DNA of 64,000 nucleotides, from contig PHCC01000011.1 in assembly GCA_002842215.1 (NCBI GenBank), forward strand, positions 1 to 64,000. The letters are read 5' to 3'. The DNA comes from Betaproteobacteria bacterium HGW-Betaproteobacteria-9. GTDB lineage: Bacteria > Pseudomonadota > Gammaproteobacteria > Burkholderiales > Burkholderiaceae_C. Positions 28,161-36,758 of the stretch are shown one piece after another; position 1 is the stretch's first letter; every line of letters starts with the position of its first letter. A model generated the notes under the pieces. The model did not search any database, was not told the origin of the DNA, and worked only from the letters and a program-made list of their open reading frames with translations. Both the position numbers and the translations under genes were made by a program.

Positions 28161-28210
28161 ACAACTTTTGCCCCGAGCGCTTTGCTTTTTATTGTCTGTC
28201 GCGCATTCAA

Positions 28211-28357
28211 CTAGGGGAAAGTCGCTCTCCAGACTTTATGCAAATTATCTTCTGCTAAATCTATTGACCTTTCGTTGGGTGGCACGCCCTTACATAGAGC
28301 AAAAGCCAAGCAACCCAGATTGGCTCCAACGAACATTCCTGCAATAAACAAAAGCAT
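28211..28357 (-). CDS. Small DUF3789-like membrane protein, antisense in the polysaccharide cluster
   Basis: 48 aa: MLLFIAGMFVGANLGCLAFA, then LCKGVPPNE and a charged tail ending KVWRATFP. One N-terminal membrane helix with the FxxGMFVGxxxG pattern recalls DUF3789-type small proteins of phages and mobile elements. GGAG lies 5 nt before the ATG in an ideal position. It lies alone on the minus strand between wcaI and the VanZ-Gmm gene. Only the short length kept it below usual gene-size limits. Function unknown. Confidence 0.6.
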   Translation of the reverse strand: MLLFIAGMFVGANLGCLAFALCKGVPPNERSIDLAEDNLHKVWRATFP

Positions 28358-28401
28358 GTTTACTCCTTCAAGCAATGAAGTCTTATGTTCAGCCTGAGAT
28401 A

Positions 28402-28417
28402 TGACATAGATATGTCA
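28402..28417. promoter_or_regulatory. Perfect 16-bp palindrome in the wcaI/VanZ-Gmm intergenic region
   Basis: TGACATA and TATGTCA flank a GA centre. The site is 45 bp upstream of the small minus-strand gene and 80 bp upstream of the VanZ-Gmm gene, so it could serve as an operator for either. No further copy was noticed in the window. Confidence 0.4.
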
Positions 28418-28496
28418 GTCGATCGATCTAGCGGCTCGAACAATCGTTGGGTATCGATGCGGCCATGTAGCAAGCCGCGGCTCAAGGGTTGATCAC

Positions 28497-29354
28497 ATGA
28501 TCACTTTCTCTGTTGTGATTCAACGGCTGGCGCTTGTCTTCACCTTGTTTGCAGGGGCCTATGTGTTCGCCCTGTGGCAGCCCGTGCGCGACTGGTACAG
28601 CGATGTGGACAAGCTGGCTCACGGGTTGGCGTTTGCGGGGGTCTACGCGGCACTGGCCTGGGCCTTGCGCTGGAAGCATTGGACCTTGGCCACCCTTGCC
28701 TTGGTCTTAGGCGCAGCGGTGGAAGTGCACCAGTATTTATTGCCGGGTTTCTCCGCCAGCCTGAACGACTGGCTGGCCGACGCGGTCGGCATATCCCTGG
28801 CGGGCGGCGCACACCTGGCTTGGCAGCGCTGGCGCGCGCCTGCGGATACGGCAACACCCGGAGGCTTGTTGCCGTTGGCGCAGTTTCAGCAAGCGGTGGC
28901 GGCGCTGCCGCTGGTGTCGGTGGACTGGGTGTTGACAAACCCGGCCGGTGAGCTGCTGGTGGGCCAACGGCTGAACGCACCGGCGCGGGGCACCTGGTTC
29001 ACGCCCGGCGGACGCATCCGCAAGGGGGAGCCTCTGGCGGCGGCCTTGCGGCGCGTGGCCGCGGAAGAGCTGGGTTTGGCGGACGAGCGGGCGAGCGCTC
29101 TGGCGCAGCGCGGCGAGCCCATGGGCGCCTGGGACCACTTTTACCCGGACGCCGCTTTTTCCCCCACCGTGCCCACGCACTACGTGAACCTGCCTTATGC
29201 GGCCCGCCTGACTGGAGCCGAGTTGAACGCCCTTGGCTTGCCAGTGGGTGAGCAACACAGGCATTGGCAATGGCTGCCGCTGGCGCAGGCGGCGCAGCAG
29301 GTCCACGCCCACGTGCAACCTTATGTGGCCTGGTTGCAGGCTCGCCAAGCATGA
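28497..29354 (+). CDS. VanZ-like membrane domain fused to a GDP-mannose mannosyl hydrolase (Nudix)
   Basis: 285 aa. Residues about 1-115 carry four membrane helices with VanZ landmarks: DKLAHGLAFAGVYAAL (about 38), AAVEVHQYLLPG and SLNDWLADAVGISLAGG. Residues about 125-280 match Gmm/NudD: TWFTPGGRIRKGEPLAAALR, then RVAAEELGL (the variant Nudix box of Gmm, about 171) and WDHFYPD...THYVNLPY (about 211-230). Gmm hydrolyses GDP-mannose or GDP-glucose and accompanies gmd/fcl in colanic-type clusters, here as a fusion that would sit at the membrane. The ligase gene downstream overlaps by 4 nt. Confidence 0.82.
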   Translation: MITFSVVIQRLALVFTLFAGAYVFALWQPVRDWYSDVDKLAHGLAFAGVYAALAWALRWKHWTLATLALVLGAAVEVHQYLLPGFSASLNDWLADAVGISLAGGAHLAWQRWRAPADTATPGGLLPLAQFQQAVAALPLVSVDWVLTNPAGELLVGQRLNAPARGTWFTPGGRIRKGEPLAAALRRVAAEELGLADERASALAQRGEPMGAWDHFYPDAAFSPTVPTHYVNLPYAARLTGAELNALGLPVGEQHRHWQWLPLAQAAQQVHAHVQPYVAWLQARQA

Positions 29355-30721
29355 ACCAGAACAGAAAACAACTCACCGAAGCGGGCTTGAGCGGGCCGAC
29401 CATGGCGCTGGCTGCGCTATTGGTGTTGTTGGCCACCGTGTTCCGCGGGGGCAACCGGGACGTGCCTCTCATTGGGCTGGAGTGGCTGGCTTTGGGCGCG
29501 CTGCTGCCCTACGCCTTGGCTTGGCTGGGGCGCGGCGCCTGGCCGGCCAGCTGTGGCAGCGGGCGCTGGGCAGCGCTGCGCCTGGGCTTGGCGGCTGCGC
29601 CGTTGGCCGTTGCTCTGTTTCATCTTTTGCCTTGGCCGGGCGCGGGCGCGCTGAGCGCCACGCCGCTGGCCACGGCGCACGCGCTGCTGGCGAGCCTGCC
29701 GGTGGTGGCGTGTTACCTGCTAGCGCTTTCGGGCAGCGGCGCGCAGGTGCAGGCGCTGTTGCGCCTGTGGCTCTGGGTGGCGGTGGCGCAGGCGGTGCTG
29801 GGGCTGCTGCAGCTGGGCGGGTTTGAGGCGCTTTACTTTGGGATGGACGGCGCGGAGCCCGTGATCGGCTCTTACGCCAGCAAGAACACCTACGCCAACC
29901 TGCTGGCCATGGCGGTGCCGTTAGCGGTGTTGGGCCTGTGGGGCGCGTCTGGCCGGCAGCGCCGCTCCAGCGGCAGCAACGGCGAGCGGCGCAGCCACTG
30001 GTGGGGCGTGCTGGCGCTGCTGACGCTGCTGGCCGCGGCGCTGGCCAGCACCTCGCGCACGGGTATCGCCACGGCGCTGCTGGTGGCCCTGCTGGCGCTG
30101 GCCCTGCTGGCGCCTGCGCGCGAGAGCGCGGCGGCCGGGCGCAGCGGCTGGCTGCGGCGCCTGGGGCTGCCTGCGCTGGCGCTGGGCCTGCTGGCGGTGG
30201 CGCTTTTCATGGGCGGGCTGGACTGGGTGGAGCGCTTTGACGCCGAGCGCCTGGCGGCTGACGACGCCGTGCGCGCGCTGACGCGCGAAGCCACCTGGCA
30301 GGGCGCGCTGGCCTATTGGCCGCTGGGCTCGGGCCTGGGGTCTTACGCCTGGGTGTTCCCGCGCTTTCAGTCGCCCGAGGTGAGCCGCTACCTGCTGAAC
30401 CTGGCCCACAACGATTACCTGCAACTGTTGATGGAGACCGGCTTGCTCGGCGCGGTTGCCATGGCGCTGGCGCTGGCGCTGATGGGCCGGCGGGTGCTGC
30501 AACTTTTTCGCGCCGGGCGCGGTAACTGGAGCAGCGCCGACCGCTTGGCCGTGGCCTGCGGGCTGGGCCTGCTGGCCACGCTGTTGCACGCCTGGGTGGA
30601 CTACCCGTTTCGCATACCGGCAAACGCGATGTTGGCCGCTTTCTTGCTCGGGGTCTTTCTCAGAGAGCACTCCCCGGCCCCAACACCCGCACAACTGGCA
30701 CGGGCCAGTAAGCAAAAGTAA
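29351..30721 (+). CDS. O-antigen ligase/polymerase-family membrane protein
   Basis: 456 aa with about 11-12 membrane helices, of the Wzy_C/WaaL family. The outer loop has IGSYASKNTYANLLAMAVPL (about 170), the core TSRTGIATALLVALL (about 235), and a later loop with WPLGSGLGSYAWVFPRFQ and LAHNDYLQLLMETGLLG (about 345-380), which are the family signatures. Together with the polymerase at 24182 there are two candidate Wzy-type enzymes; this one may act as polymerase or ligase. The longer frame from 29264 starts inside the previous gene and is not used. Confidence 0.85.
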   Translation: MNQNRKQLTEAGLSGPTMALAALLVLLATVFRGGNRDVPLIGLEWLALGALLPYALAWLGRGAWPASCGSGRWAALRLGLAAAPLAVALFHLLPWPGAGALSATPLATAHALLASLPVVACYLLALSGSGAQVQALLRLWLWVAVAQAVLGLLQLGGFEALYFGMDGAEPVIGSYASKNTYANLLAMAVPLAVLGLWGASGRQRRSSGSNGERRSHWWGVLALLTLLAAALASTSRTGIATALLVALLALALLAPARESAAAGRSGWLRRLGLPALALGLLAVALFMGGLDWVERFDAERLAADDAVRALTREATWQGALAYWPLGSGLGSYAWVFPRFQSPEVSRYLLNLAHNDYLQLLMETGLLGAVAMALALALMGRRVLQLFRAGRGNWSSADRLAVACGLGLLATLLHAWVDYPFRIPANAMLAAFLLGVFLREHSPAPTPAQLARASKQK

Positions 30722-30772
30722 AATCAAGGACTTATGTTTGAACGCCACACGCGCCCCAGGGAGCCCCAGACC

Positions 30773-31579
30773 ATGAATCTTTTGTTGACCCGGCCGGCCC
30801 GGGCTGCCGCCCTGCTGGCGCTGGCCTGGTGCGCGGCCAGCGCCGCGGCGCTGCCCGCGCAGGCGCAGACGGCGCCGCTGCAGGCTCAACCGCTACAGGT
30901 TTCACCGCTGCAATCGCCCGTGGGCTCGGCGCCTGTGAGCCCCAAGCCGGTGGGCCAGGCCACGGCGGTGGACCCGGCCACGGGCGAGCCCCTGGCGCTC
31001 AACTCGCTGGCCTCGGTGGGCGCCGACTACCGCATATCGTCGAACGACTTGCTTGAATTTGACGTGTTCGGCGTGCCCGACATGAAGCGCGATGTGCGCG
31101 TGAACGCTTCTGGCCTGATCTCGCTGCCGCTCATCGGGCCGGTTCCGGTGGCGGGGCTGACGGCGCAAGACGCCGAGAAGCTGATCGCAGCCAAATACGA
31201 AGAAAAATACCTGCAAAGCCCGCAGGTTTCGCTCTTTATCAAGGAGTTCACCACGCAGCGCATCACCATCGAAGGCGCGGTGGCCAAGCCGGGCATCTAC
31301 CCCGTCACGGGGCAGCTCACGCTGCTGCGCGCGCTGGCGCTCTCGGGCGGCTACGCGCCTTACGCCAACATCAACCAGATCGTGGTGTTTCGCAACGGCG
31401 CGGGCAACGCGCGCGAACAGTTCGTTTTCGACCTCGACAAGGTCCGCGCGGGCGAAGTGGCAGACCCGAGCATCCAGTCAGACGATGTGATCGTGGTGCA
31501 ACGCGACGCAAGCCGGGCCGCCCTGCGCGACTCGCTGTTCCGCGACATCGTCGACACGATCAACCCTTTCAGCCGCTGA
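30773..31579 (+). CDS. wza: Wza-like polysaccharide export protein
   Basis: 268 aa. Signal peptide with cleavage near AQA (residues about 30-32) and no clear lipobox. The export domain (SADYRIS-like ADYRISSNDLLEFDVFGVPD, then VNASGLISLPLIGPVPVAG) is followed by the SLBB part (RITIEGAVAKPGIYPVTGQL, TLLRALALSGG, SDDVIVVQRD). Such proteins form the outer-membrane exit for the polymer. GGAG lies 9 nt before the ATG at 30773; an ATG at 30734 is possible but would put residues before the signal peptide. The Wzc gene follows after 27 bp. Confidence 0.93.
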   Translation: MNLLLTRPARAAALLALAWCAASAAALPAQAQTAPLQAQPLQVSPLQSPVGSAPVSPKPVGQATAVDPATGEPLALNSLASVGADYRISSNDLLEFDVFGVPDMKRDVRVNASGLISLPLIGPVPVAGLTAQDAEKLIAAKYEEKYLQSPQVSLFIKEFTTQRITIEGAVAKPGIYPVTGQLTLLRALALSGGYAPYANINQIVVFRNGAGNAREQFVFDLDKVRAGEVADPSIQSDDVIVVQRDASRAALRDSLFRDIVDTINPFSR

Positions 31580-31606
31580 ACGCTCCGCTCACCCGATTGC
31601 CTCCCC

Positions 31607-34027
31607 ATGTCTTCACCCGAAAACCTGCCTTCCTTGCCCCAGCAGCCCCAACCCCAGGGCGCGCTGGCCCTGCGCCCCAGCGGCGCGCTGCAAACCCAGT
31701 TGCTCGCGCAGCAGCAAGAGGCTGAAACGGCCGACGACGAGATCGACCTCAAGGCGATCTTGCGCACTCTGCTCAAACACAAATGGACCATCGTGGGCAC
31801 CACGGCGCTGTGCACCCTGGCGGCCGTGGTCTACACCCTCCGAGTGACCCCGCAATACGAGAGCACGGCGCTGCTGCAGATCGACCGCGCGGCGCAAAAG
31901 GTGGTGGGCTTCAGCAACGAGGTGGAGGTGGACCAGGGCCCCGCGGCTGACCAACTGCAGCTGCGCACGCAGATCGAGCTGCTCAAGAGCCGCAGCCTGA
32001 CCGAGCGCGTGATCGACGAGATGGGGCTTTACAAGCCGGTGGCCCCGGGCGAGCTGCCCGAGGCCGCGGCAGCCGATGCGGCTGCCGCGGGCAGCCTGCC
32101 GGGCGAGGCGGATGCCGAGGCTGAAAAGCCGGGCTTTGTGGCGATGCTGGGCAACAACTTCACGACGCTGTTCAAGGCGTCTTCGGAAGACGAGCGGGTG
32201 TTGGGCCGGGCTGAGACGATCAAGGAGTTTGAGAAGTCGGTGACGGTGGAACCGATCCGCAACTCTCGCCTGGTCGAGATCAAGGTGCTCAATGCAGACC
32301 CGGACCTGGCGGCGCGCATTGCCAACACCATGGCCAAGGCGTTCATCGCCAGCAACATCGAGCGCAAGGTGGACTCGTCGGTGTATGCGCGGCAGTTCCT
32401 TGAAGACCAGATCAAGCAGACCAAGGCCAAGCTGGAAGAGAGCGAGCGCCAGATCAACGACTACGCCAAGAGAAACGAGATCTTGAACCTGGGCGACAAG
32501 GGCAGCGCCGCCACGCAGAACTTTGTGGACTTCTCGGCCGCGCTGGGCAAGGCGCAGCAAGACCGCATCAAGGCCGAGACGCAATACAACGAGGTGCGGC
32601 TCAACCCGGCGTCTTCGGTCCGCGCGCTCGACAACCTGGCGATCCAGGCCTACAAGGAGCAAAAGGCCAAGCTCGAAGCCGAATACGCCAAGAACCTGGC
32701 CACCTACAAGCCCGAGTTCCCGACCATGGTGCAGGCCAAGGCGCAGATTGGGGAGCTGGCGGCCCGCATCAAAGCCGAAGAAGACACCATCCTGGCCAGC
32801 ATCAAGGGGCAGTTTGAGGCGGCCAAGCAGCAAGAAGAAGCGCTCAAGGCCAAGGTGGCGAGCACGCGCAGCGAGGTGATCAACGTGCAAGACCGCAGCG
32901 TTGACATGAACCTGCTGCAGCGCGAGCTGGACACCAACCGGCAGGTGTATGACAGCCTCTTGCAGCGGCTGAAAGAGGTGAGCGTGACGGCGGGCATCAC
33001 GACCAACAACGTGAGCATCGTGGACGAGGCTTCGGCCCCGCTCTTTCCGGCCAAGCCCAAGCCGCTGATCAACCTGGCGCTGGGCCTGGTGCTCGGGGCG
33101 TTCCTGGGCATGCTGGCGGCGCTGCTGCGCGAGCAGATGGACGATTCGATCAAACACGCCGACGAGATCGAGGGCACGCTGGGCCTGCCACTGCTGGGCC
33201 TGATTCCGATGACCAAGCAGGAGAAGGGCAGCGAAGAGTCGATCGCGCTGCTGGCGCACCGCGAGCCGCGCAGCGGTTTTGCCGAGGCTTACCGCTCCAT
33301 GCGCACGGCGCTGCAGTTTTCAACCGCCGACGGCGCGCCCAAGCGCTTCATGGTGACGAGCTGCGGCAAGAGCGAGGGCAAGACGACCACGGCGATCGCG
33401 CTGGCGATCAACTTCGCGCAGCTGGGCCAGCGCGTGCTGCTGATCGACGCCGACATGCGCAAGAGCGCGGTGCACAAGGCGCTGCGCATGCCCAACGAGC
33501 GCGGTTTGTCGAACCTGCTGAGCGGCGACCGCGGCAGCGAGATGCTGATCCAGCCGACGGCGATACCCAACCTGAGCGTGTTGCTGGCCGGGCCGACGCC
33601 GCCCGACCCGGTAGAGCTGCTGATGGGGCCGAAGCTGGCGATGCTGATGGAAAAGGCGCAGGAGCTGGGCTTCAGCCAGGTGGTGATCGACGGGCCGCCG
33701 CTGCTGGGCATTGCCGACGCGGTGGTGCTGGGCAACCAGATCCAGCATGTGGTGTTTGCCGTGAAGGCCTCCAGCACCAAGAAAGACAGCATCAAGGACG
33801 CCATGCGCCGCCTGCGCAACGCGGGCATTGCGCCGATGGGCGTGGTGCTGACGCACGCGCGCAACGAGCACAGCAGCGACTACGCCTACGAGGCGTATTA
33901 CGGCTACGGCGATGCGCACACGCCGCGCGCGGCCGCGCCCGCTTCGTCACCGGCTTCGCAGCCGGCGCCGCTGGCGGCGAGCACTCGCACCGAGCCCACG
34001 CTCGGGCAGGCCACCGCAGAAGCATGA
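31607..34027 (+). CDS. wzc: Wzc-type bacterial tyrosine kinase with Wzz chain-length domain
   Basis: 806 aa. Wzz domain with two membrane helices (about 62-80: GTTALCTLAAVVYTL; and about 485-505: LINLALGLVLGAFLGMLAAL) around a long periplasmic coiled coil. The BY-kinase has Walker A CGKSEGKTTT (about 586), A' LLIDADMRK (about 611) and Walker B VVIDGPPLLG (about 692). A C-terminal Tyr cluster (DYAYEAYYGYGD, about 763-774) is the autophosphorylation tail. It controls polymer length and export with Wza, and the CpsB phosphatase downstream would reset it. An N-terminal Gln/Pro-rich extension precedes the Wzz part. The next gene overlaps by 4 nt. Confidence 0.96.
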   Translation: MSSPENLPSLPQQPQPQGALALRPSGALQTQLLAQQQEAETADDEIDLKAILRTLLKHKWTIVGTTALCTLAAVVYTLRVTPQYESTALLQIDRAAQKVVGFSNEVEVDQGPAADQLQLRTQIELLKSRSLTERVIDEMGLYKPVAPGELPEAAAADAAAAGSLPGEADAEAEKPGFVAMLGNNFTTLFKASSEDERVLGRAETIKEFEKSVTVEPIRNSRLVEIKVLNADPDLAARIANTMAKAFIASNIERKVDSSVYARQFLEDQIKQTKAKLEESERQINDYAKRNEILNLGDKGSAATQNFVDFSAALGKAQQDRIKAETQYNEVRLNPASSVRALDNLAIQAYKEQKAKLEAEYAKNLATYKPEFPTMVQAKAQIGELAARIKAEEDTILASIKGQFEAAKQQEEALKAKVASTRSEVINVQDRSVDMNLLQRELDTNRQVYDSLLQRLKEVSVTAGITTNNVSIVDEASAPLFPAKPKPLINLALGLVLGAFLGMLAALLREQMDDSIKHADEIEGTLGLPLLGLIPMTKQEKGSEESIALLAHREPRSGFAEAYRSMRTALQFSTADGAPKRFMVTSCGKSEGKTTTAIALAINFAQLGQRVLLIDADMRKSAVHKALRMPNERGLSNLLSGDRGSEMLIQPTAIPNLSVLLAGPTPPDPVELLMGPKLAMLMEKAQELGFSQVVIDGPPLLGIADAVVLGNQIQHVVFAVKASSTKKDSIKDAMRRLRNAGIAPMGVVLTHARNEHSSDYAYEAYYGYGDAHTPRAAAPASSPASQPAPLAASTRTEPTLGQATAEA

Positions 34028-35496
34028 CCCCGACCCCGCCCGACTGGAGCAGCCTGCTGCCCGCGCTGCTCGACTTCGAGCGCTCGCCCGGGCGTTATGC
34101 GGTGGTGCTGCGCGAGCCGCGCCCGCTGTTTGAGCACGCGCTGGCGGTGCTGCAGCTGGCGGCGGGGCGCTCGGTGGACGGGCTGGCCGATCTGGCGCAA
34201 GACCCGGCGCAGACCGACGAGCTGAAGCGCGCGGCGCGCTTTTTTGTGCGCACGGTGCTGCTGCGCCCCGGCGTGGACCACTACACCCTGCTCGGCCTGG
34301 CGCCGGGCTGCGAAGCGGACGAGCTGCGCGAGCACTACCGGCTGATGATCCGCCTGACACACCCGGACTTTGCCGCCGGCAGCGGCGAGGCCTGGCCCGC
34401 GGACGCGGCCACGCGCATCAACCAAGCGAACGACGTGTTGTCGTCCTTCGAGCGGCGCTCGGACTACAACGCCGCGCTGGCTTCGGCGCAGCCGGTGGCT
34501 TCTGCTGCGGGTGCAACGGCAGCTTCTGCGAAGGGGGCTCAGAAGAAACCGGCGACACCGCGCTCGCGCGTGCTGACGCTTCGGCCAAAGAAAGACGCGG
34601 ATGCGGCGGCGGAGCGCACGGGCCCGCGGGTGCCGCGCGGCGTGAAGATCGCGCTGGCTTCGCTGGGCGCACTGGGCGCGGCGACGGCGCTGCTGCTGAA
34701 CGGCCCCGCGGGCGACAGCGGCTCGCTGGCGGTGCGCAAGCTGCCCAGCGTGGCCAACCCGACGCTGCAGGCCGAGACCAGCCTGGTGCTGGCGGGCGGG
34801 GCGGCGAGCGAGGCGCAGGTGGACACCGCGCCGGCCCCGGCCCCGGCGCCTGTGGCGGAACCTGAGCCCGTGGCACCCCAGCCGAAGCCGCGCCGCAACC
34901 GGACGAACCGCGAGCTGGCGGCAGCGAAGGCGGCGGAGGGCAGCGCCAGCGGCGCCCCGGGCGAGGCCGCGCTGAGCCTGATGATGGACACCCGGATGGT
35001 GGCGCCTGTGGCGATGCCGGTTTCGATGACGGTGGCGGCGGCTGTGCCGGCGCCGAGGGCGGCTGCACCGGGCCCGGCCCCGGCTGCGTTGCCCGCCGAA
35101 CCGGCGGCGCCTGCGGCATCGCGCGCGGCGCTCCCCGCGCCGACGCTGGCGCAGGTGCAGCCGGCGCTGTCGAACCTGGTGGCCAGCCTGCCCAGCGGGC
35201 GCGGCGAGAACATGGCGCAATGGATCGACAGCGGTTTTCGGGCCCACCCGGACACGGGCCGCTTCGTGGGCCGGTTCAACCAGTTGCTGGCGGGCCAGCG
35301 CGTGACGCAGCTGGGCCAAGTGCGCTTCAGCTCGCGCACGCAGGGGGTGCAGCTGGTGGTGGATGGCGTGATCGGGCTGCACACACAAGATATGAACAAC
35401 GAGGCGCGCGTGCGCGACCTGCACCTGCGCGCGTTCTTCCAGCCGCAGGACGGGCAACCGGTGCTGACGCACCTGGTGGCGGAGAAACTGCAATGA
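34024..35496 (+). CDS. Membrane-anchored J-domain protein in the exopolysaccharide operon
   Basis: 490 aa. Residues about 85-152 form a J domain (DHYTLLGLAPGCEADELREH, with HPD at 113-115 and TRINQANDVLSS), normally the part that stimulates a DnaK ATPase. A basic linker, one membrane helix (about 207-226), a long Ala/Pro-rich periplasmic spacer and a C-terminal domain (about 385-490: VASLPSGRGENMAQWIDSGF ... FVGRFNQLLAGQRVTQ) follow. It overlaps wzc by 4 nt and the next gene by 4 nt, so it is a structural member of the operon. It may recruit DnaK to the export machine; this is inference. Confidence 0.75.
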   Translation: MTPTPPDWSSLLPALLDFERSPGRYAVVLREPRPLFEHALAVLQLAAGRSVDGLADLAQDPAQTDELKRAARFFVRTVLLRPGVDHYTLLGLAPGCEADELREHYRLMIRLTHPDFAAGSGEAWPADAATRINQANDVLSSFERRSDYNAALASAQPVASAAGATAASAKGAQKKPATPRSRVLTLRPKKDADAAAERTGPRVPRGVKIALASLGALGAATALLLNGPAGDSGSLAVRKLPSVANPTLQAETSLVLAGGAASEAQVDTAPAPAPAPVAEPEPVAPQPKPRRNRTNRELAAAKAAEGSASGAPGEAALSLMMDTRMVAPVAMPVSMTVAAAVPAPRAAAPGPAPAALPAEPAAPAASRAALPAPTLAQVQPALSNLVASLPSGRGENMAQWIDSGFRAHPDTGRFVGRFNQLLAGQRVTQLGQVRFSSRTQGVQLVVDGVIGLHTQDMNNEARVRDLHLRAFFQPQDGQPVLTHLVAEKLQ

Positions 35497-36758
35497 CGGC
35501 GGCGACCCTGACCGACGCGAAACCGGGCTGGACGCCCGCACGCATGGGCGTGTTTGCGCTGCTGCTGGTGGCGGCGCTGTGGCTGGGCTGGAAGGCCTGG
35601 GACGTGAACATCACGATGTCGTGCTGGAAGAACGAGTGGCCCAACCTGCCAGTGTGCGAAGAGATCAACGGCCGCACGCCGCAGGAGCGCGTGGCGCGGC
35701 TGCAGGAGCGGCTGGCGGCGAACCCGGGCGATTCGCAGGCGCTGGTGGAGCTGACCGAGCTGGCGCACCGGCCAGAGACGGCCGCGGGGCTGGACGCTCC
35801 GGCGCTGCTGGCGGCGGCGGGCCGGGCGGCGCCGCAGGATGTGACGGTGTTGCAGCTGCAGGCCAACGAGGCGCTGCGCGCGCAGCGCTGGCCCGATGCG
35901 CTGGACAAGCTGACGCGGCTTTCGCAGCACCACCACAACGCCGATGCCACGCGCGTGCTGGCGGAGCTGGTGGCGCTGGCGGCCCAGCCGACCGCCCAGC
36001 CCACGCTGCAGCAGGCGCTGGTGGACGCGGTGGACGCCGATGCGGGCTGGCTCGACCGCGTGTTGCGGGCGATGCCGGGGGCGAAGCTGCCGCTGGGGAG
36101 CGCGATGCCGCTGGTGGCTCTGGCGGCGGCGAAGGAGCCGGGTTTGTCAGCGCCGCTGGGGCTGTATGTGATCCGCCAGCTCAAGACCGAGGGCCTGTGG
36201 CTGGAGGCGCACGCGATCTGGCTGCGCCTGTGGAAACGGCCGCTGGGCTATCTGTTCAACGGCGACTTCGAGCAGAACTTCGTGGCCGGGGGTTTTGACT
36301 GGGAGGTGATCGAGCGCGATCCGCACCGCGGGGGCGCGCGCATCGATCTGGCCGGGCGGCGCGAGCACGGCCAGGTGCTGCGCGTGGCGTTCACCGGCCG
36401 GGCGATGAAGACACCGCTGGTGCGCCAGCACCTGCTGCTGCCGCCGGGCAGCTACCGGTTTGCGGGCGAGTTCCAGTCGGGCGATCTGCGCAGCAACGAG
36501 GGCCTGGGCTGGGTGTTCAGCTGCGCCGGCGGCGACCGGCGCGAGCTGGCGCGCACGCCGGCCCTGAAAACCACCGGGCGCACCTGGCAAACGACGGGCG
36601 TGAGCCTGGAGGTGCCGGCGGAATGTGGGCTGGGTGTGGCGCTGTCGCTACAGACCCAGGCCCCTTATGAAGCCCGGACCGGCCTGCGCGGCGAGGTGCT
36701 GTTCGACCGCTTCACCTTGGTGCAGGAAGCCGCACCACAAGGGACCAGCCAGCCATGA
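35493..36758 (+). CDS. Membrane-anchored TPR-like protein with a beta-sandwich-like C-terminus
   Basis: 421 aa. An N-terminal signal anchor (GVFALLLVAALWLGWKAWDV, about 19-38) is followed by helical repeats (about 65-260) and a C-terminal part (about 265-410) beginning FNGDFEQNFVAGGFDWEV, a pattern seen in carbohydrate-binding-like beta-sandwich domains. It would face the periplasm. It is coupled at both ends to its neighbours (4-nt overlaps). Probably an accessory of polymer assembly or export; family not recognised. Confidence 0.7.
   Translation: MTAATLTDAKPGWTPARMGVFALLLVAALWLGWKAWDVNITMSCWKNEWPNLPVCEEINGRTPQERVARLQERLAANPGDSQALVELTELAHRPETAAGLDAPALLAAAGRAAPQDVTVLQLQANEALRAQRWPDALDKLTRLSQHHHNADATRVLAELVALAAQPTAQPTLQQALVDAVDADAGWLDRVLRAMPGAKLPLGSAMPLVALAAAKEPGLSAPLGLYVIRQLKTEGLWLEAHAIWLRLWKRPLGYLFNGDFEQNFVAGGFDWEVIERDPHRGGARIDLAGRREHGQVLRVAFTGRAMKTPLVRQHLLLPPGSYRFAGEFQSGDLRSNEGLGWVFSCAGGDRRELARTPALKTTGRTWQTTGVSLEVPAECGLGVALSLQTQAPYEARTGLRGEVLFDRFTLVQEAAPQGTSQP

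Noticed and set aside
28157-28258. 33-codon frame overlapping the wcaI stop codon
   Set aside because: Translational coupling is possible, but the product has no recognisable feature and overlaps the better-supported minus-strand small gene.
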